64,000 nt of DNA from Halopenitus persicus (GTDB lineage Archaea > Halobacteriota > Halobacteria > Halobacteriales > Haloferacaceae). The translations under genes and the position numbers were made by a program. The notes under the pieces were generated by a model that was not told the DNA's origin, did not search any database, and saw nothing but the letters and a program-made list of their open reading frames with translations. Positions 35,590 through 44,134 of the stretch are shown here, in pieces (the first letter of the stretch is position 1; the number at the start of each line of letters is the position of its first letter). The stretch covers positions 1 to 64,000 of the forward strand of contig NZ_FNPC01000006.1 in assembly GCF_900107205.1 (NCBI RefSeq), read 5' to 3'.

Positions 35590-38500
35590 TCAGTCGTCCG
35601 CGACTGCCGCTTCCACGATTTCGATCTCCTCGTCGGTCAGGTCGTAGAGGTCGTAAACGATCTCGTCGATGAGTTGATCGGTCTTCTCGATCTTCGCGTC
35701 GAGTTCGTCAGCGCGCTTCTTCGTTTCGACGTACCGCTCCAGGTCGTCGGCGACGTCGTCGGGATCCGGCAGCGTGATCGCCTTCAGGCGGTCGACGAGC
35801 GAGTTCGTCTTCGTGGCGTTCTCGCGGAAGCCCGCAAAGCCGCCGGCCTCCTCGACGGCAACGGGAACGAATGCCTCGACGAGCGCGGCCTCGTTCTCGG
35901 AGATGTCCAGCAGCGTGAACGCCTCGTGAAACTCCGTCTCCGTGTAGCCGTATGTGTCGGTCTCGTGGGCATCCTCGTCCTCGGGCTTGTACCGTGCCGT
36001 CGCGGAGACCGTGACCGTCGTGCCGTCGCGCTCAGTACGCACATCGCCGACGCGGAGGTTCTCGTGCTTCTCGGCCGTCGCGTCGAGGATGCCCGACGCG
36101 GTTGGCTGGAAGAGACCGATGTCGGGGAGATCCGGACCGTCTTCGTAGTTACCGAGATACTGTTTTAAATCGAGTGAGAGTTTTTGACGTGATTCTCGAT
36201 AATCAAACATATTCTTGACTTTATTGACCATCTCTTGAGATATCTTGTCTATTGGAACACCAATTGGTTCGATGTAATCTTTGGTATACCGATAATATCC
36301 GCCTCGAAGAACGTTGCTTGTTCGCGTAATGTAATACCAAACTAATGTAGAGTTAAGTATCCCAACTACGAAGTTCGGAGGTATGTCTTCGGGGAGATCT
36401 GGGCTATAAACCATATTTGAGTAGTATAGATCTCCCTCCGAATCGTATGTGACTTCTCCCTGCTTGACGATCTGTCCAAGTACAATTTTTTCACGCTCAA
36501 ACCGACGGGGATTCCGTGGACACCAATGCGCATACCATGATTCAAAGATTTGATTTTCGCTCCCTCGCTCTGCCAGAGCTGACTGGTTGGTTTTTAGATA
36601 CTCATATGTTTGCGGATACTGCTTTTTTAATTCACTTTCTGATATTAGCTGTCCAGATGGGTCATATGGATAAATTAGCCGAGAAGACGTTTTCGGCGGC
36701 ATATAACGGGAAACGTCTTTGCCGTCCACATATCGATGAGTTAGGTCTTTTTCAATTTCAACCTCATCTTTCAAGGCTTTCGAATATCCAGTAACTGTAT
36801 CTCGATTCACCCGACAATTTTCTAGTACGAATACATCATTTGCACTTGTCTGAATTCCGACGAAAATACTGTTTGTAACGTCCTCAAATGATTCTCCTGT
36901 CCCTTCGATTTTGGATAGTATTTGTTGTTCATCTCCTCCAACAAGGGTCCACTTGTCATCACCGGTTCCAAGTGTAGAATCTATATACGGTTGATTAATT
37001 GTGGATTCCAGCTCACCGCTAACTTGTTTATATTGAACTTCTTGGGAGTTATGTCCATCTCTCATAAATAAGAGGCAGGTGTAGATTGTCGCAGAATTAA
37101 AAACCTGATTTTGGCCAAAGTCGACGATTGCTTCAACTTCTTTTGAGTTATTCAAGAATCTCCGAAGAGACTTGCCTGCTCGTGATTCGAAGAATTTGTT
37201 CGGTATAATCAGACCGACTCTGTTTTGAGTGAGTTCATATCCCCTTTCAGTAAACAACCCATAAAGATCGTATCTTTCTTTTGCCACATCGTACATCTGT
37301 TCGAAATATCTTTTGTCAGATCCACCGATGTTTTGAATCTTCACATACGGCGGATTTCCGATCACCGCGTCAAACCCTGCAGCTTCCAGCCGCTCACCGT
37401 CTTCTCCGTAGAATGCGACCGGGAACTCCAACTCCCAGTGGAAGAACTGCTCATCGCCCGCCATCGCCTGCGCACTTTTGAACCATCCCTGTTCCTCGAT
37501 CTGTCCCCAAGCACTCTGCTGGAGGGCACGCGCCATCCGTTCGTAGGCGTCGTCCGGCACGTCGAGGCCGAACTGATCGGCCGTGTGGACGTTCGCCATC
37601 GCAAGGAGATGCTGGTATAAGGGGTCGTCGCGGACCTCGTCGTAGACGTCTTCCATCTCCTTGGCGTCTTCGAGCGTCTCGTTGTCGATCGACAGCAGAT
37701 CCTGAAACTGCTCCATCACGTGGGCGATCGCCTCCTGGCGAGCGTGGTCGAAGAACTGCGAGAACGTGATCTGTCCGCCCGCGTCCGCCGCCTCTGCCTC
37801 CGTCTCCTCCTCGTCGCCGTTCGCGAGCACGTCCTCGATGTCGCTGCCGACCAGCGAGTTCCCCGTTTTCAAGTGGTGGTCGAGGAACGCCAGCGGCTGC
37901 TCGGCGGCGAGTGTTCGCAGCCACAGCGACACCTTCGCCAGCTCCACGGCGAGCGGGTTGAGATCGACGCCGTAGATACAGCGCTGGGCGACCTTTCGGC
38001 GTGCCCAGTTGATGTCGTGGTCCTCGTCGATCGTCTCGACGCCCTGCTGTTCCGCCTGCCGCTCCTGGGCGTCGATGATCTCGCGAGCGAGGTAGTCGAC
38101 TGCGCTCGTGAGGAAGTGCCCGCTCCCCATCGCCGGGTCAAGAATTTTTAACTCGAATATGCGCTCCGCGAACTCCTCGGCGAACCCACCCTCGCTGTAT
38201 GAGTCGTACCCAACCAGATCCTCGCGGATGTCCTCAACCAGCGGCCCGAGCGTCTCGTCGACGATGTACTCGACGACGTACTCTGGCGTGTAGTAGGAGC
38301 CGGTCGCCTTGCGCTCCCCGCTGCCGGTCGTGAGGTACACCTCGCCCGCCTCGACCACGACGTCGGCGGTCTCCGCGTCCTCGTCGCCCTCAATAGCTAC
38401 GTACTCGCCGTCGTCCAGCGTGAGCGGTTGGTCGGCGACGTGCAGCTGGTACTCGAGAAGGCCCTCATAGATGCTTCCGAGATGACGCACGTCGAGCGAT

Positions 38501-39762
38501 GAGTAGTCGACGAAGATCTTCCCGCCGCCGTTGCCGTTCGTGCTTCGCGTTAACAGGTCGATGACCCGCGCGAGGTGGGCGTCACCCACCGCGTGCTCAG
38601 CCAGGAACTGCGCCTCGGGGTCGTCGTCCTCGTCCGGGTCGGTCCGGAACAACCCGCCGTTGTACGCCGGAATGTAGAGGTCCTCCTCGGGGATCCCCCG
38701 CGATTTGCTCCCCTGGTCGATCAGTTCGAACAGCTCCTCGAGCCGCGAGTTCAAGTTGTCCTGCCAATCCCGGTACTGCGGGTCGTCGCCGTCGAGATCG
38801 TCGGCGACCTCCTGCTTGAGCGAGTTCAGGCTGTAGGACTCCTCGTAGATCTCGTTGTCCGTGTCCAGCAGGTCGCGACCCTCGGCCTCCGCGTAGAGCA
38901 CGAAGATGAGCCGATAGAGGTAGATGAGCGAGGCGTCGTGAACGAGGTCGAGGTCGTCCTCGTCGAGGTCGTTGTCGGGATACTGGAGGTATCCTTCCGA
39001 GAGCACCTTGATCGCCTCGTAGATGTTGTCCTGGAGGTCCTCCCCGAGGTCCTGCGCGAAGACGTTCGACTCGTCGTAGACGTCGTCGAGGAAGCAGTCG
39101 CCGCCCGCGTCCTCGAGAAACGCCTGCTGTCGGAAAAAGAGGTAGAAGTATTTGAAGGCCGCAAGGTCGCCGTTCTCAAGCACCTCCGGTAGGTCGATTT
39201 CATAGTAGGAGTCGAGCCGGTGGCTCGTCGGTCCGTAGTAGAGCCGCCACTTCTTCCCGTCCGTCAGGACGGCCCACTGTGCCGGCGTCTCCTGGAGGTA
39301 GACGTGGATCTGGTAGCTCGGGTTCTCGAAGTCCCGCTCGTGCTCAGCGCTCCCGCGCGTGTCCAGCGGGCGTCCCCAGCGCTTGGCGTCGGCGACGGCG
39401 ACCGCATTCTCGTAGAAGTCCCCGCCCGCCTCCCGGCGCTCGAAGGCGTCACGCGCGGCGTCCTCGCTCTCGAAGAAGCCGTAGTCGGGTCGGCGCTGCG
39501 TCCGGCTGGTGCTCTCCTCGACCTCGAAGGGGATCCCCAGCTTCCGGAACATCGGTCGGATGAACTTCTCCTCGAGCTGGGACTCGTTCCGCTTCGGAGC
39601 CGTGCTCTTTTCGCGCTCGTAGAGGTCGCTGATCTCGTCGTACGCGCTTTGCAGTTCGTCATCGTCGATCTCGTCCCACGCCTCCGTCTCTGGGAGGTGC
39701 TCGTCGAGGTAGTGGTTCGAGAACAGGTCGCGGTTCGTTCGGTAGGTGAGTGATTGCTGCAT
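35590..39762 (-). CDS. Type IIG / Eco57I-like restriction-modification enzyme
   Basis: A 1390-residue protein. The N-terminal part has a restriction-like motif, D93 (RRPDYGFF) then D125-x-K127 (AVADAKRWG). The methylase core has motif I LDPAMGSGHFL (about 540-550), GVDLNPLAVELAKVSLWL (about 590), and the catalytic NPPYVKI (about 802-808). The recognition region follows to about 1200, and a helical C-terminus ends the protein. A single polypeptide would methylate adenine N6 and cleave. Bases about 36165-37345, residues 806-1199, are far more AT-rich than the rest. There is no associated specificity subunit. The ATG is at 39760-39762. Confidence 0.9.
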   Translation of the reverse strand: MQQSLTYRTNRDLFSNHYLDEHLPETEAWDEIDDDELQSAYDEISDLYEREKSTAPKRNESQLEEKFIRPMFRKLGIPFEVEESTSRTQRRPDYGFFESEDAARDAFERREAGGDFYENAVAVADAKRWGRPLDTRGSAEHERDFENPSYQIHVYLQETPAQWAVLTDGKKWRLYYGPTSHRLDSYYEIDLPEVLENGDLAAFKYFYLFFRQQAFLEDAGGDCFLDDVYDESNVFAQDLGEDLQDNIYEAIKVLSEGYLQYPDNDLDEDDLDLVHDASLIYLYRLIFVLYAEAEGRDLLDTDNEIYEESYSLNSLKQEVADDLDGDDPQYRDWQDNLNSRLEELFELIDQGSKSRGIPEEDLYIPAYNGGLFRTDPDEDDDPEAQFLAEHAVGDAHLARVIDLLTRSTNGNGGGKIFVDYSSLDVRHLGSIYEGLLEYQLHVADQPLTLDDGEYVAIEGDEDAETADVVVEAGEVYLTTGSGERKATGSYYTPEYVVEYIVDETLGPLVEDIREDLVGYDSYSEGGFAEEFAERIFELKILDPAMGSGHFLTSAVDYLAREIIDAQERQAEQQGVETIDEDHDINWARRKVAQRCIYGVDLNPLAVELAKVSLWLRTLAAEQPLAFLDHHLKTGNSLVGSDIEDVLANGDEEETEAEAADAGGQITFSQFFDHARQEAIAHVMEQFQDLLSIDNETLEDAKEMEDVYDEVRDDPLYQHLLAMANVHTADQFGLDVPDDAYERMARALQQSAWGQIEEQGWFKSAQAMAGDEQFFHWELEFPVAFYGEDGERLEAAGFDAVIGNPPYVKIQNIGGSDKRYFEQMYDVAKERYDLYGLFTERGYELTQNRVGLIIPNKFFESRAGKSLRRFLNNSKEVEAIVDFGQNQVFNSATIYTCLLFMRDGHNSQEVQYKQVSGELESTINQPYIDSTLGTGDDKWTLVGGDEQQILSKIEGTGESFEDVTNSIFVGIQTSANDVFVLENCRVNRDTVTGYSKALKDEVEIEKDLTHRYVDGKDVSRYMPPKTSSRLIYPYDPSGQLISESELKKQYPQTYEYLKTNQSALAERGSENQIFESWYAHWCPRNPRRFEREKIVLGQIVKQGEVTYDSEGDLYYSNMVYSPDLPEDIPPNFVVGILNSTLVWYYITRTSNVLRGGYYRYTKDYIEPIGVPIDKISQEMVNKVKNMFDYRESRQKLSLDLKQYLGNYEDGPDLPDIGLFQPTASGILDATAEKHENLRVGDVRTERDGTTVTVSATARYKPEDEDAHETDTYGYTETEFHEAFTLLDISENEAALVEAFVPVAVEEAGGFAGFRENATKTNSLVDRLKAITLPDPDDVADDLERYVETKKRADELDAKIEKTDQLIDEIVYDLYDLTDEEIEIVEAAVADD

Positions 39763-39765
39763 ACG

Positions 39766-40011
39766 TTAGGCGGAGGGTCTGATGGCGGAGTCGTCCGACT
39801 TGCTACTGTTGGTGTCGCGGGGGGCGAGGACGGTCACGTCGTCGACGTCGACCTCGGCCGCGTTCCCACCGTCGAGGCCGAAGTCGCCGGGTTCGGGACC
39901 GGAACCGATGCTTCGTCCGGTGTGCCCGGGAGGGTGCCCGACTCGGTTACGGAATGTCACGTATGCACCGCATAAGTCAGGGTGGCCGTATAGTGTTTTC
40001 TTCGACCACAA
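39766..40011 (-). pseudogene. Possible remnant frame upstream of the methylase
   Basis: An 81-codon frame ending 3 bases before the methylase ATG. Its C-terminal half is halophile-like and acidic (GLDGGNAAEVDVDDVTVLAPRDTNSSKSDDSAI), while its first 30 residues are basic and unlike a real start. It may be the truncated end of an earlier gene of the methylase operon, or chance. The 306-base spacer 39763-40068 holds nothing else clear. Confidence 0.35.
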
Positions 40012-40068
40012 ACCGGGCCGCGTCTGGGGATGACGAGCCCCGTCTCCGTCGCCGAGACGTCGGGCGTG

Positions 40069-40320
40069 CTAGGCGTTCCGATCGATCCAGTCGCAAAAGG
40101 CGTCGAAGTCTTGGGCACCCGCTTCATCGGCGATCTCGCGGAGCGTCCCGATTCGGAGTTCGTCGTGGAGCGGGACGGTTGCCCACCGACGATCGTCCTC
40201 GTTCGTTGGGTGTTCATAGTGCAGTTGGGCGTGGTCTCCGATGGTTCGTTGCCATTCGAAGTTGCCGGCGTTGACAAGCACCTTGACGACCTCGTGCCCC
40301 GAAAAGGTCCGCCTTCCCAT
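40069..40320 (-). CDS. hicA: HicA-type mRNA interferase toxin
   Basis: An 83-residue HicA protein of double-stranded-RNA-binding-like fold: MGRRTFSGHEVVKVLVNAGNFEWQRTIGDHAQLHYEHP, with the GDH histidine in the catalytic position, and TVPLHDELRIGTLREIADEAG. It cleaves mRNAs when free of antitoxin. It directly abuts hicB (TAA followed by ATG, no gap). Confidence 0.9.
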   Translation of the reverse strand: MGRRTFSGHEVVKVLVNAGNFEWQRTIGDHAQLHYEHPTNEDDRRWATVPLHDELRIGTLREIADEAGAQDFDAFCDWIDRNA

Positions 40321-40590
40321 TTATTTGAGCACGTCCGGGGGTTCTTCATCACCCGTCGTGTTGTCCGCCGGGTCGATCCCCAACTCCTCGAGTTCCGCAT
40401 CCGTGGGTTCCCGACCAATCTCTCCCCGGTAGAGTGCGACCGCTTCATCGAGGTTCTCGAGCGCAGCGTCACGGGACTTCCCTTGAGTCGTCACACCCGT
40501 CTCGACGTCCTTGGCGATCCACCAGTTATCCTCCCGCCAGAGGCGGATCTCATCCTCGTGAGGGGCCCCGTCCCGTGTTGAGGTTGCCAT
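40321..40590 (-). CDS. hicB: HicB-type antitoxin
   Basis: An 89-residue HicB protein: EIRLWREDNWWIAKDVETGVTTQGKSRDAALENLDEAVALYRGE, then an acidic tail ending PPDVLK. It is a partial RNase H-like fold that neutralises HicA. There is no clear C-terminal DNA-binding domain, as is common in archaeal members. It lies upstream of the toxin, the usual order reversed from many bacterial hicAB operons. Confidence 0.88.
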   Translation of the reverse strand: MATSTRDGAPHEDEIRLWREDNWWIAKDVETGVTTQGKSRDAALENLDEAVALYRGEIGREPTDAELEELGIDPADNTTGDEEPPDVLK

Positions 40591-41232
40591 TACGCTACAT
40601 TCGTGCTGAAAGGCGAATAAACATTGGGGGCACACCCGTGGCTGGTCACGGACGTCTGTAGCCGCGTATTCGCATTTCATCCGTGGTGGGGTACAGTTGG
40701 TCCAATCCCTCGGGGCCGTCGTATAACCACTACCAAGCGAGGCAAAATAGGTCGGGACTGCCGGGCTGTTCGGCTTGTACCGGCCCTCATTACGGCGGTG
40801 TCTCAGTCGGACTGACTGATGGCCTTCCTCCGGATACCCCGACCAACCTGGCCAGTTCGGGACGTTGGAGAGGCACGACTTCAAGCCAAATCCGTCCGTT
40901 TTGCTCGGTGAAAAAGCGGTTTAAACGACGAATAGAGGTTGGTGGTCGACTCGTTCAGTTGTTACTCACCGGTGCCCGTCAGTTCTCGGCCAATATCCGA
41001 CCAATCCATCCCGATGAGCCGGGAAAGATCGTTCCGAGTCCCCGACCATTCTATTCGTGTTTCCAAACCGAACTCCGACGTTCTGACCGAGCGAGATTCG
41101 ATTTCTACGGGGAGAATCAAGTGTTACTTCTGCCGGGACACTCCCTCACCGTCGATCGCTTGTTCTCCCCCGGCTAATTCCCTCGCCACAATTGGCCGGC
41201 CCCCGATCTATTAGGCTAATCTCGGCACCACG
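40591..41232. other. 640-base region without a convincing gene
   Basis: GC is lower than in the core. Several short frames exist on the plus strand, all with basic or serine-rich composition and no halophile signature. The motif GACCAA/CCAATC recurs. It looks like decayed coding sequence left between hicBA and the broken MNT/HEPN pair. Confidence 0.5.
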
Positions 41233-41512
41233 TTAGTAGAGCCACCGGTGGCTACTGATCTCTTCGGGAGACATCGCCCCGTCGTGGAACAACCGGAACT
41301 GGATGGTGCGCTCGATAGCGACGAATGCCGGCTCGTCACGACCATATAGTACCCCTACTCGAGGAGATTCGCCCGACCCCTAATAGCCGGCACGCACGGC
41401 GAAGTTGGACCAATTCGGCGTCGTCGACATTCAACTCCTCCTCGATCGTTCCGAAGCTGTCCTCGAAGATCCGCTCGGCCACCACCAATCGGTTCCGGAT
41501 GTCGTCATTCAT
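41233..41512 (-). pseudogene. HEPN-like toxin gene, broken
   Basis: The start MNDDIRNRLVVAERIFEDSFGTIEEELNVDDAELVQLRRACRLLG looks like a HEPN N-terminus. The C-terminus ERTIQFRLFHDGAMSPEEISSHRWLY lies in another frame, ending in TAA at 41233. At least one frameshift separates them. The ATG overlaps the end of the nucleotidyltransferase remnant, as is usual for MNT/HEPN pairs. Confidence 0.6.
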
Positions 41513-41817
41513 CGGTGTACACCTTGGTCCGGAGATCGGAGAGTTGGTCGGAGCCGACCAACGTGACCCCGATGTCGAATTGGGGGCGAAGCTGGTCGCC
41601 AATTCCGTGACACCGTCCGTCGATTCGCCGAGCGATTTGAACGTGTATCGATCCCCCTCGAACCGTTGGTCCTCGAGATCGCTGACGACCGAGTGGACGG
41701 TCCGCCGGGCTTCTGTTTTATCGTCGTCGACGATCACCAACAGATCAATGTCGCTGATCCTGTCCACCTCCCCCGAGCGACGCTGCCAAACAGGACGACC
41801 CCGACCAATTTGTCCAC
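41505..41817 (-). pseudogene. MNT-type nucleotidyltransferase antitoxin gene, frameshifted
   Basis: A GTG-started frame gives VDKLVGVVLFGSVARG. The signature continues as EVDRISDIDLLVIVDDD only after one extra G in the G run near 41769-41773. Near 41580 the frame changes again to FDIGVTLVGSDQLSDLRTKVYTDE and the stop at 41505. The motif GS-x(n)-SDIDLLV is the adenylyltransferase active site. Two frameshifts make it a pseudogene unless the sequence is in error. Confidence 0.7.
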
Positions 41818-42011
41818 CTCGCACTACGGGGCCGAGAGAATCCAACACTTGGATAGACAGAAGGTGCGAGTCTTTCTATGACACGCTCGTAGGGTCTATA
41901 AAATGAGCTTGCGAACGCGGGTGCCCTTGGTTCCTGACTAAACCCAAAAGCGCAATGGTGGAACTGGCAGGGCGCAGTTAACGTGGCTACAGTTGCTATA
42001 GCTATTGACTT

Positions 42012-42158
42012 CTACTCGTCCGAACTGGAACTGCTATCTGAGGGAGCGCTGCCGTCGTCGTTGAATGCACCCTTGAACGTTTCTTCGCCGCTGGATTCAA
42101 ACCCGGAGTCGGACGCGACATCGGCGGCCGAATCTCCCGAATCTGCATCATCACTCAT
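42012..42158 (-). CDS. Small acidic protein coupled to a membrane protein
   Basis: A 48-residue protein, MSDDADSGDSAADVASDSGF, continuing with EETFKGAFNDDG and a Ser/Asp end. Its start overlaps the upstream membrane gene by ATGA. It is almost wholly disordered. Partner of the 184-residue protein by position; function unknown. Confidence 0.55.
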   Translation of the reverse strand: MSDDADSGDSAADVASDSGFESSGEETFKGAFNDDGSAPSDSSSSSDE

Positions 42159-42709
42159 AGGACAAATGCTAATACAGTACCACCCACTATAAACACAACG
42201 CCGATTATAGACAACCGCTTTGCCCAATTAATCGTTTTACCATTAATTTCGGTTTTCTTGTTGACTTGGGTAATCCATAATTCATAGTCTTGCAATGTTT
42301 TATAGAGATAAGCAATTTCAGAGGGATCAGTCGAACGCAAACTCTCGAACGCGTCAGTACTTTGGCCGATAGTCACTTTCGCCGCTTCCTGACCTTCAGC
42401 TGCTAAAAAAACGGAAATTGCCATACTTACTAAACCAACGCCCACGAGCAACATTGAATATACTGAGAAAGTGAGACCATCCAGCGCGTTTGCGACGGCT
42501 GCGACATATACTGTGGCGATGAGTCCGTTTAATTGGACGATACGCCATGCTTTCTCGTTTACGTCGTTGAATGCTTCCAACTGTTGATCAAGGGTTCGAC
42601 GAGCCTCATCTAGTGCGTGCCGATATGTTTCGATATCGTATTCCAAGCCCTCATCTTCCTCGGCATTGGTTGCTTCTGCTTGGTCTTCTGTGGATGTACT
42701 ACCGTCCAC
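42155..42709 (-). CDS. Membrane protein with coiled coil, SLATT-like layout
   Basis: A 184-residue protein. A long N-terminal helix (residues 20-55, YDIETYRHALDEARRTLDQQLEAFNDVNEKAW) precedes two membrane helices (IVQLNGLIATVYVAAVANAL and VYSMLLVGVGLVSMAISVFLAA). A second helical stretch and a last membrane helix (LSIIGVVFIVGGTVLAFVL) follow. The two-helix plus cytoplasmic helix layout resembles SLATT-type pore effectors, but I see no diagnostic motif. It is AT-richer than the core and coupled to the 48-residue protein. A defence effector is a guess. Confidence 0.7.
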   Translation of the reverse strand: MDGSTSTEDQAEATNAEEDEGLEYDIETYRHALDEARRTLDQQLEAFNDVNEKAWRIVQLNGLIATVYVAAVANALDGLTFSVYSMLLVGVGLVSMAISVFLAAEGQEAAKVTIGQSTDAFESLRSTDPSEIAYLYKTLQDYELWITQVNKKTEINGKTINWAKRLSIIGVVFIVGGTVLAFVL

Positions 42710-42867
42710 GCTTAGGATAGGTCATTGGCCGATTAAATAAGTCTTTGTCAACTATTCACGAATTACTAGATCATAGCGTATCATAGAATCATTCACAACC
42801 GATTTACTGCGGTGCAACCGGTAGAAAAAACCGATCTATCAAGCAACTAATTTAGGTGTGTCAGTCG

Positions 42868-42990
42868 TTATGTGGAAATAGTAGAAGACAATTTTGTGAC
42901 AGTCACCGCGAACAATTCTCCGCATTCGCACTCGATTCGCTGCTCCCGAGTATCTAATTTGAGCCATTTGCCACATTCACAAGCTTCAGC
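42868..42990 (-). pseudogene. Zinc-ribbon fragment
   Basis: A frame ending at 42868 reads CECGKWLKLDTREQRIECECGELFAVTVTKL, two CxC-G knuckles of a zinc ribbon. No ATG, GTG or TTG lies in frame upstream before a stop. The 460-base spacer 42710-43169 around it is otherwise empty. It may be a truncated gene or start at an unusual codon. Confidence 0.4.
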
Positions 42991-43026
42991 GAGCAGCTGT
43001 TTCGTGTGAAGACATATCTGAAGAAT

Positions 43027-43043
43027 AGGATTTCAACAGAGCC
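43027..43043 (+). repeat. 17-base IS-end-like motif, copy 1
   Basis: AGGATTTCAACAGAGCC. It recurs inverted with one change at 45862-45878 and directly with one change at 47092-47108. It resembles the terminal inverted repeats of haloarchaeal insertion sequences, from memory. Confidence 0.55.
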
Positions 43044-43169
43044 TCGAACCAAATACGGTCTGCATCATCATCGATATTGTAGGAGCACACCACCCGTGAC
43101 AGTGACTCAAACCTGCGTTTGTGCGTCCTGAAGACGTTTATCGATGGCGTCGGGATAGCATCACAACTG

Positions 43170-44042
43170 ATGACGGTGACACGTCGCCGCCTCCTCAAGA
43201 CTCTCGGTACGACCGGCGCGATGCTCGTGTCGGCCGGATGTCTCGATAGCAGTGTTGGTGCTACGAATGACAGCAGATCGTCTACAGATACTCGGACAGC
43301 AACACCGTCCACCGACCGTAACCATCGCGTCCCGATGGGGCGGACAGTGACGATTGGAGATAGGCGTATGACAGTGGAAAACCCACGCATCAGGAAAGCG
43401 GTGGTTACCACCGGAATGGCCCACACGCGGGTCGTGGCTCACGCAGGCCAATTCGTCGTCGTGGACGTGCTAATCAACGGAGCCCAACCCAACGTGCGGG
43501 CGGTCGATCTCGATTTCTGGTCGTCAGTAGACGAGCACATCCTCTCCGACAGCGATCCGCTGTCGTCCCTCATCGGAGAGTCAGCAGCGTGTGCATTCGC
43601 CTTCCCCGCACAGCGACACGATCGGGCGGCAATCGTTCACAAAGCCGACGGGGAAGAGTCGGGAGCAGGAGTCTACTGGGACCTTCCCACTCACATTCGA
43701 GAGCGCCTCGCTTTCGAACCAAAATTCACCGTTTCGGGCTTCCGTGTTCCGAAGCACAACGGGCAACGTGTCCTAGAGCTGACCGTAGCCAACGAGGGTG
43801 AGCGCGATGGGACGTTCAGAGCACGGGTGTCGCTGAAAGGATTCAGCGGTGGGAGTATCGTGGGATTTCCCGTTCCCGCTGGAGAGTCACGGACGTATAC
43901 CGGCAGCCCCGGTGATATTCTTCTCTACCTGGAGAATCAGGGCGAGGGCACGCTCACGGTTCAGTATCCCGCCGACGGGGGTCTGACGAGCATTGAACGG
44001 ACTGTCCAGCCTTCCCGGACAACGACTGGGTCAAACACCTGA
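43170..44042 (+). CDS. Tat-exported lipoprotein
   Basis: A 290-residue protein. The signal MTVTRRRLLKTLGTTGAMLVSAGC has the twin-arginine motif and a lipobox cysteine, so it should be exported folded and lipid-anchored. Ser/Thr-rich linker, then a beta-rich body (residues 55-270) with VVVDVLINGAQP, FTVSGFRV and LELTVANEGERDGTFRARVSLKG, reminiscent of CARDB/DUF4352-type Ig-like domains. The start at 43170 is fixed by the signal peptide. Cargo-like; function unknown. Confidence 0.82.
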   Translation: MTVTRRRLLKTLGTTGAMLVSAGCLDSSVGATNDSRSSTDTRTATPSTDRNHRVPMGRTVTIGDRRMTVENPRIRKAVVTTGMAHTRVVAHAGQFVVVDVLINGAQPNVRAVDLDFWSSVDEHILSDSDPLSSLIGESAACAFAFPAQRHDRAAIVHKADGEESGAGVYWDLPTHIRERLAFEPKFTVSGFRVPKHNGQRVLELTVANEGERDGTFRARVSLKGFSGGSIVGFPVPAGESRTYTGSPGDILLYLENQGEGTLTVQYPADGGLTSIERTVQPSRTTTGSNT

Positions 44043-44134
44043 ACGTTCAGTTCGCACGCTCTCTCTAACGGCTTATTCACTGAATCGCCGGTGAAATCAA
44101 ACACCGGTAATGAGATAGAAGCTCTCCGGGGCCA

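Noticed and set aside
32982-39762. Assignment of the defence block to BREX, DISARM or Kiwa
   Set aside because: No PglZ, BrxC, DrmA/B helicase or KwaA-like membrane protein is present; only the general methylase resemblance exists.
40683-41214. Plus-strand frames of 91-164 codons downstream of hicBA
   Set aside because: Serine/proline/arginine-rich with no domain; more likely decayed sequence.
41505-41817. Programmed frameshift in the nucleotidyltransferase
   Set aside because: A second frameshift and a broken partner gene make simple decay more likely.
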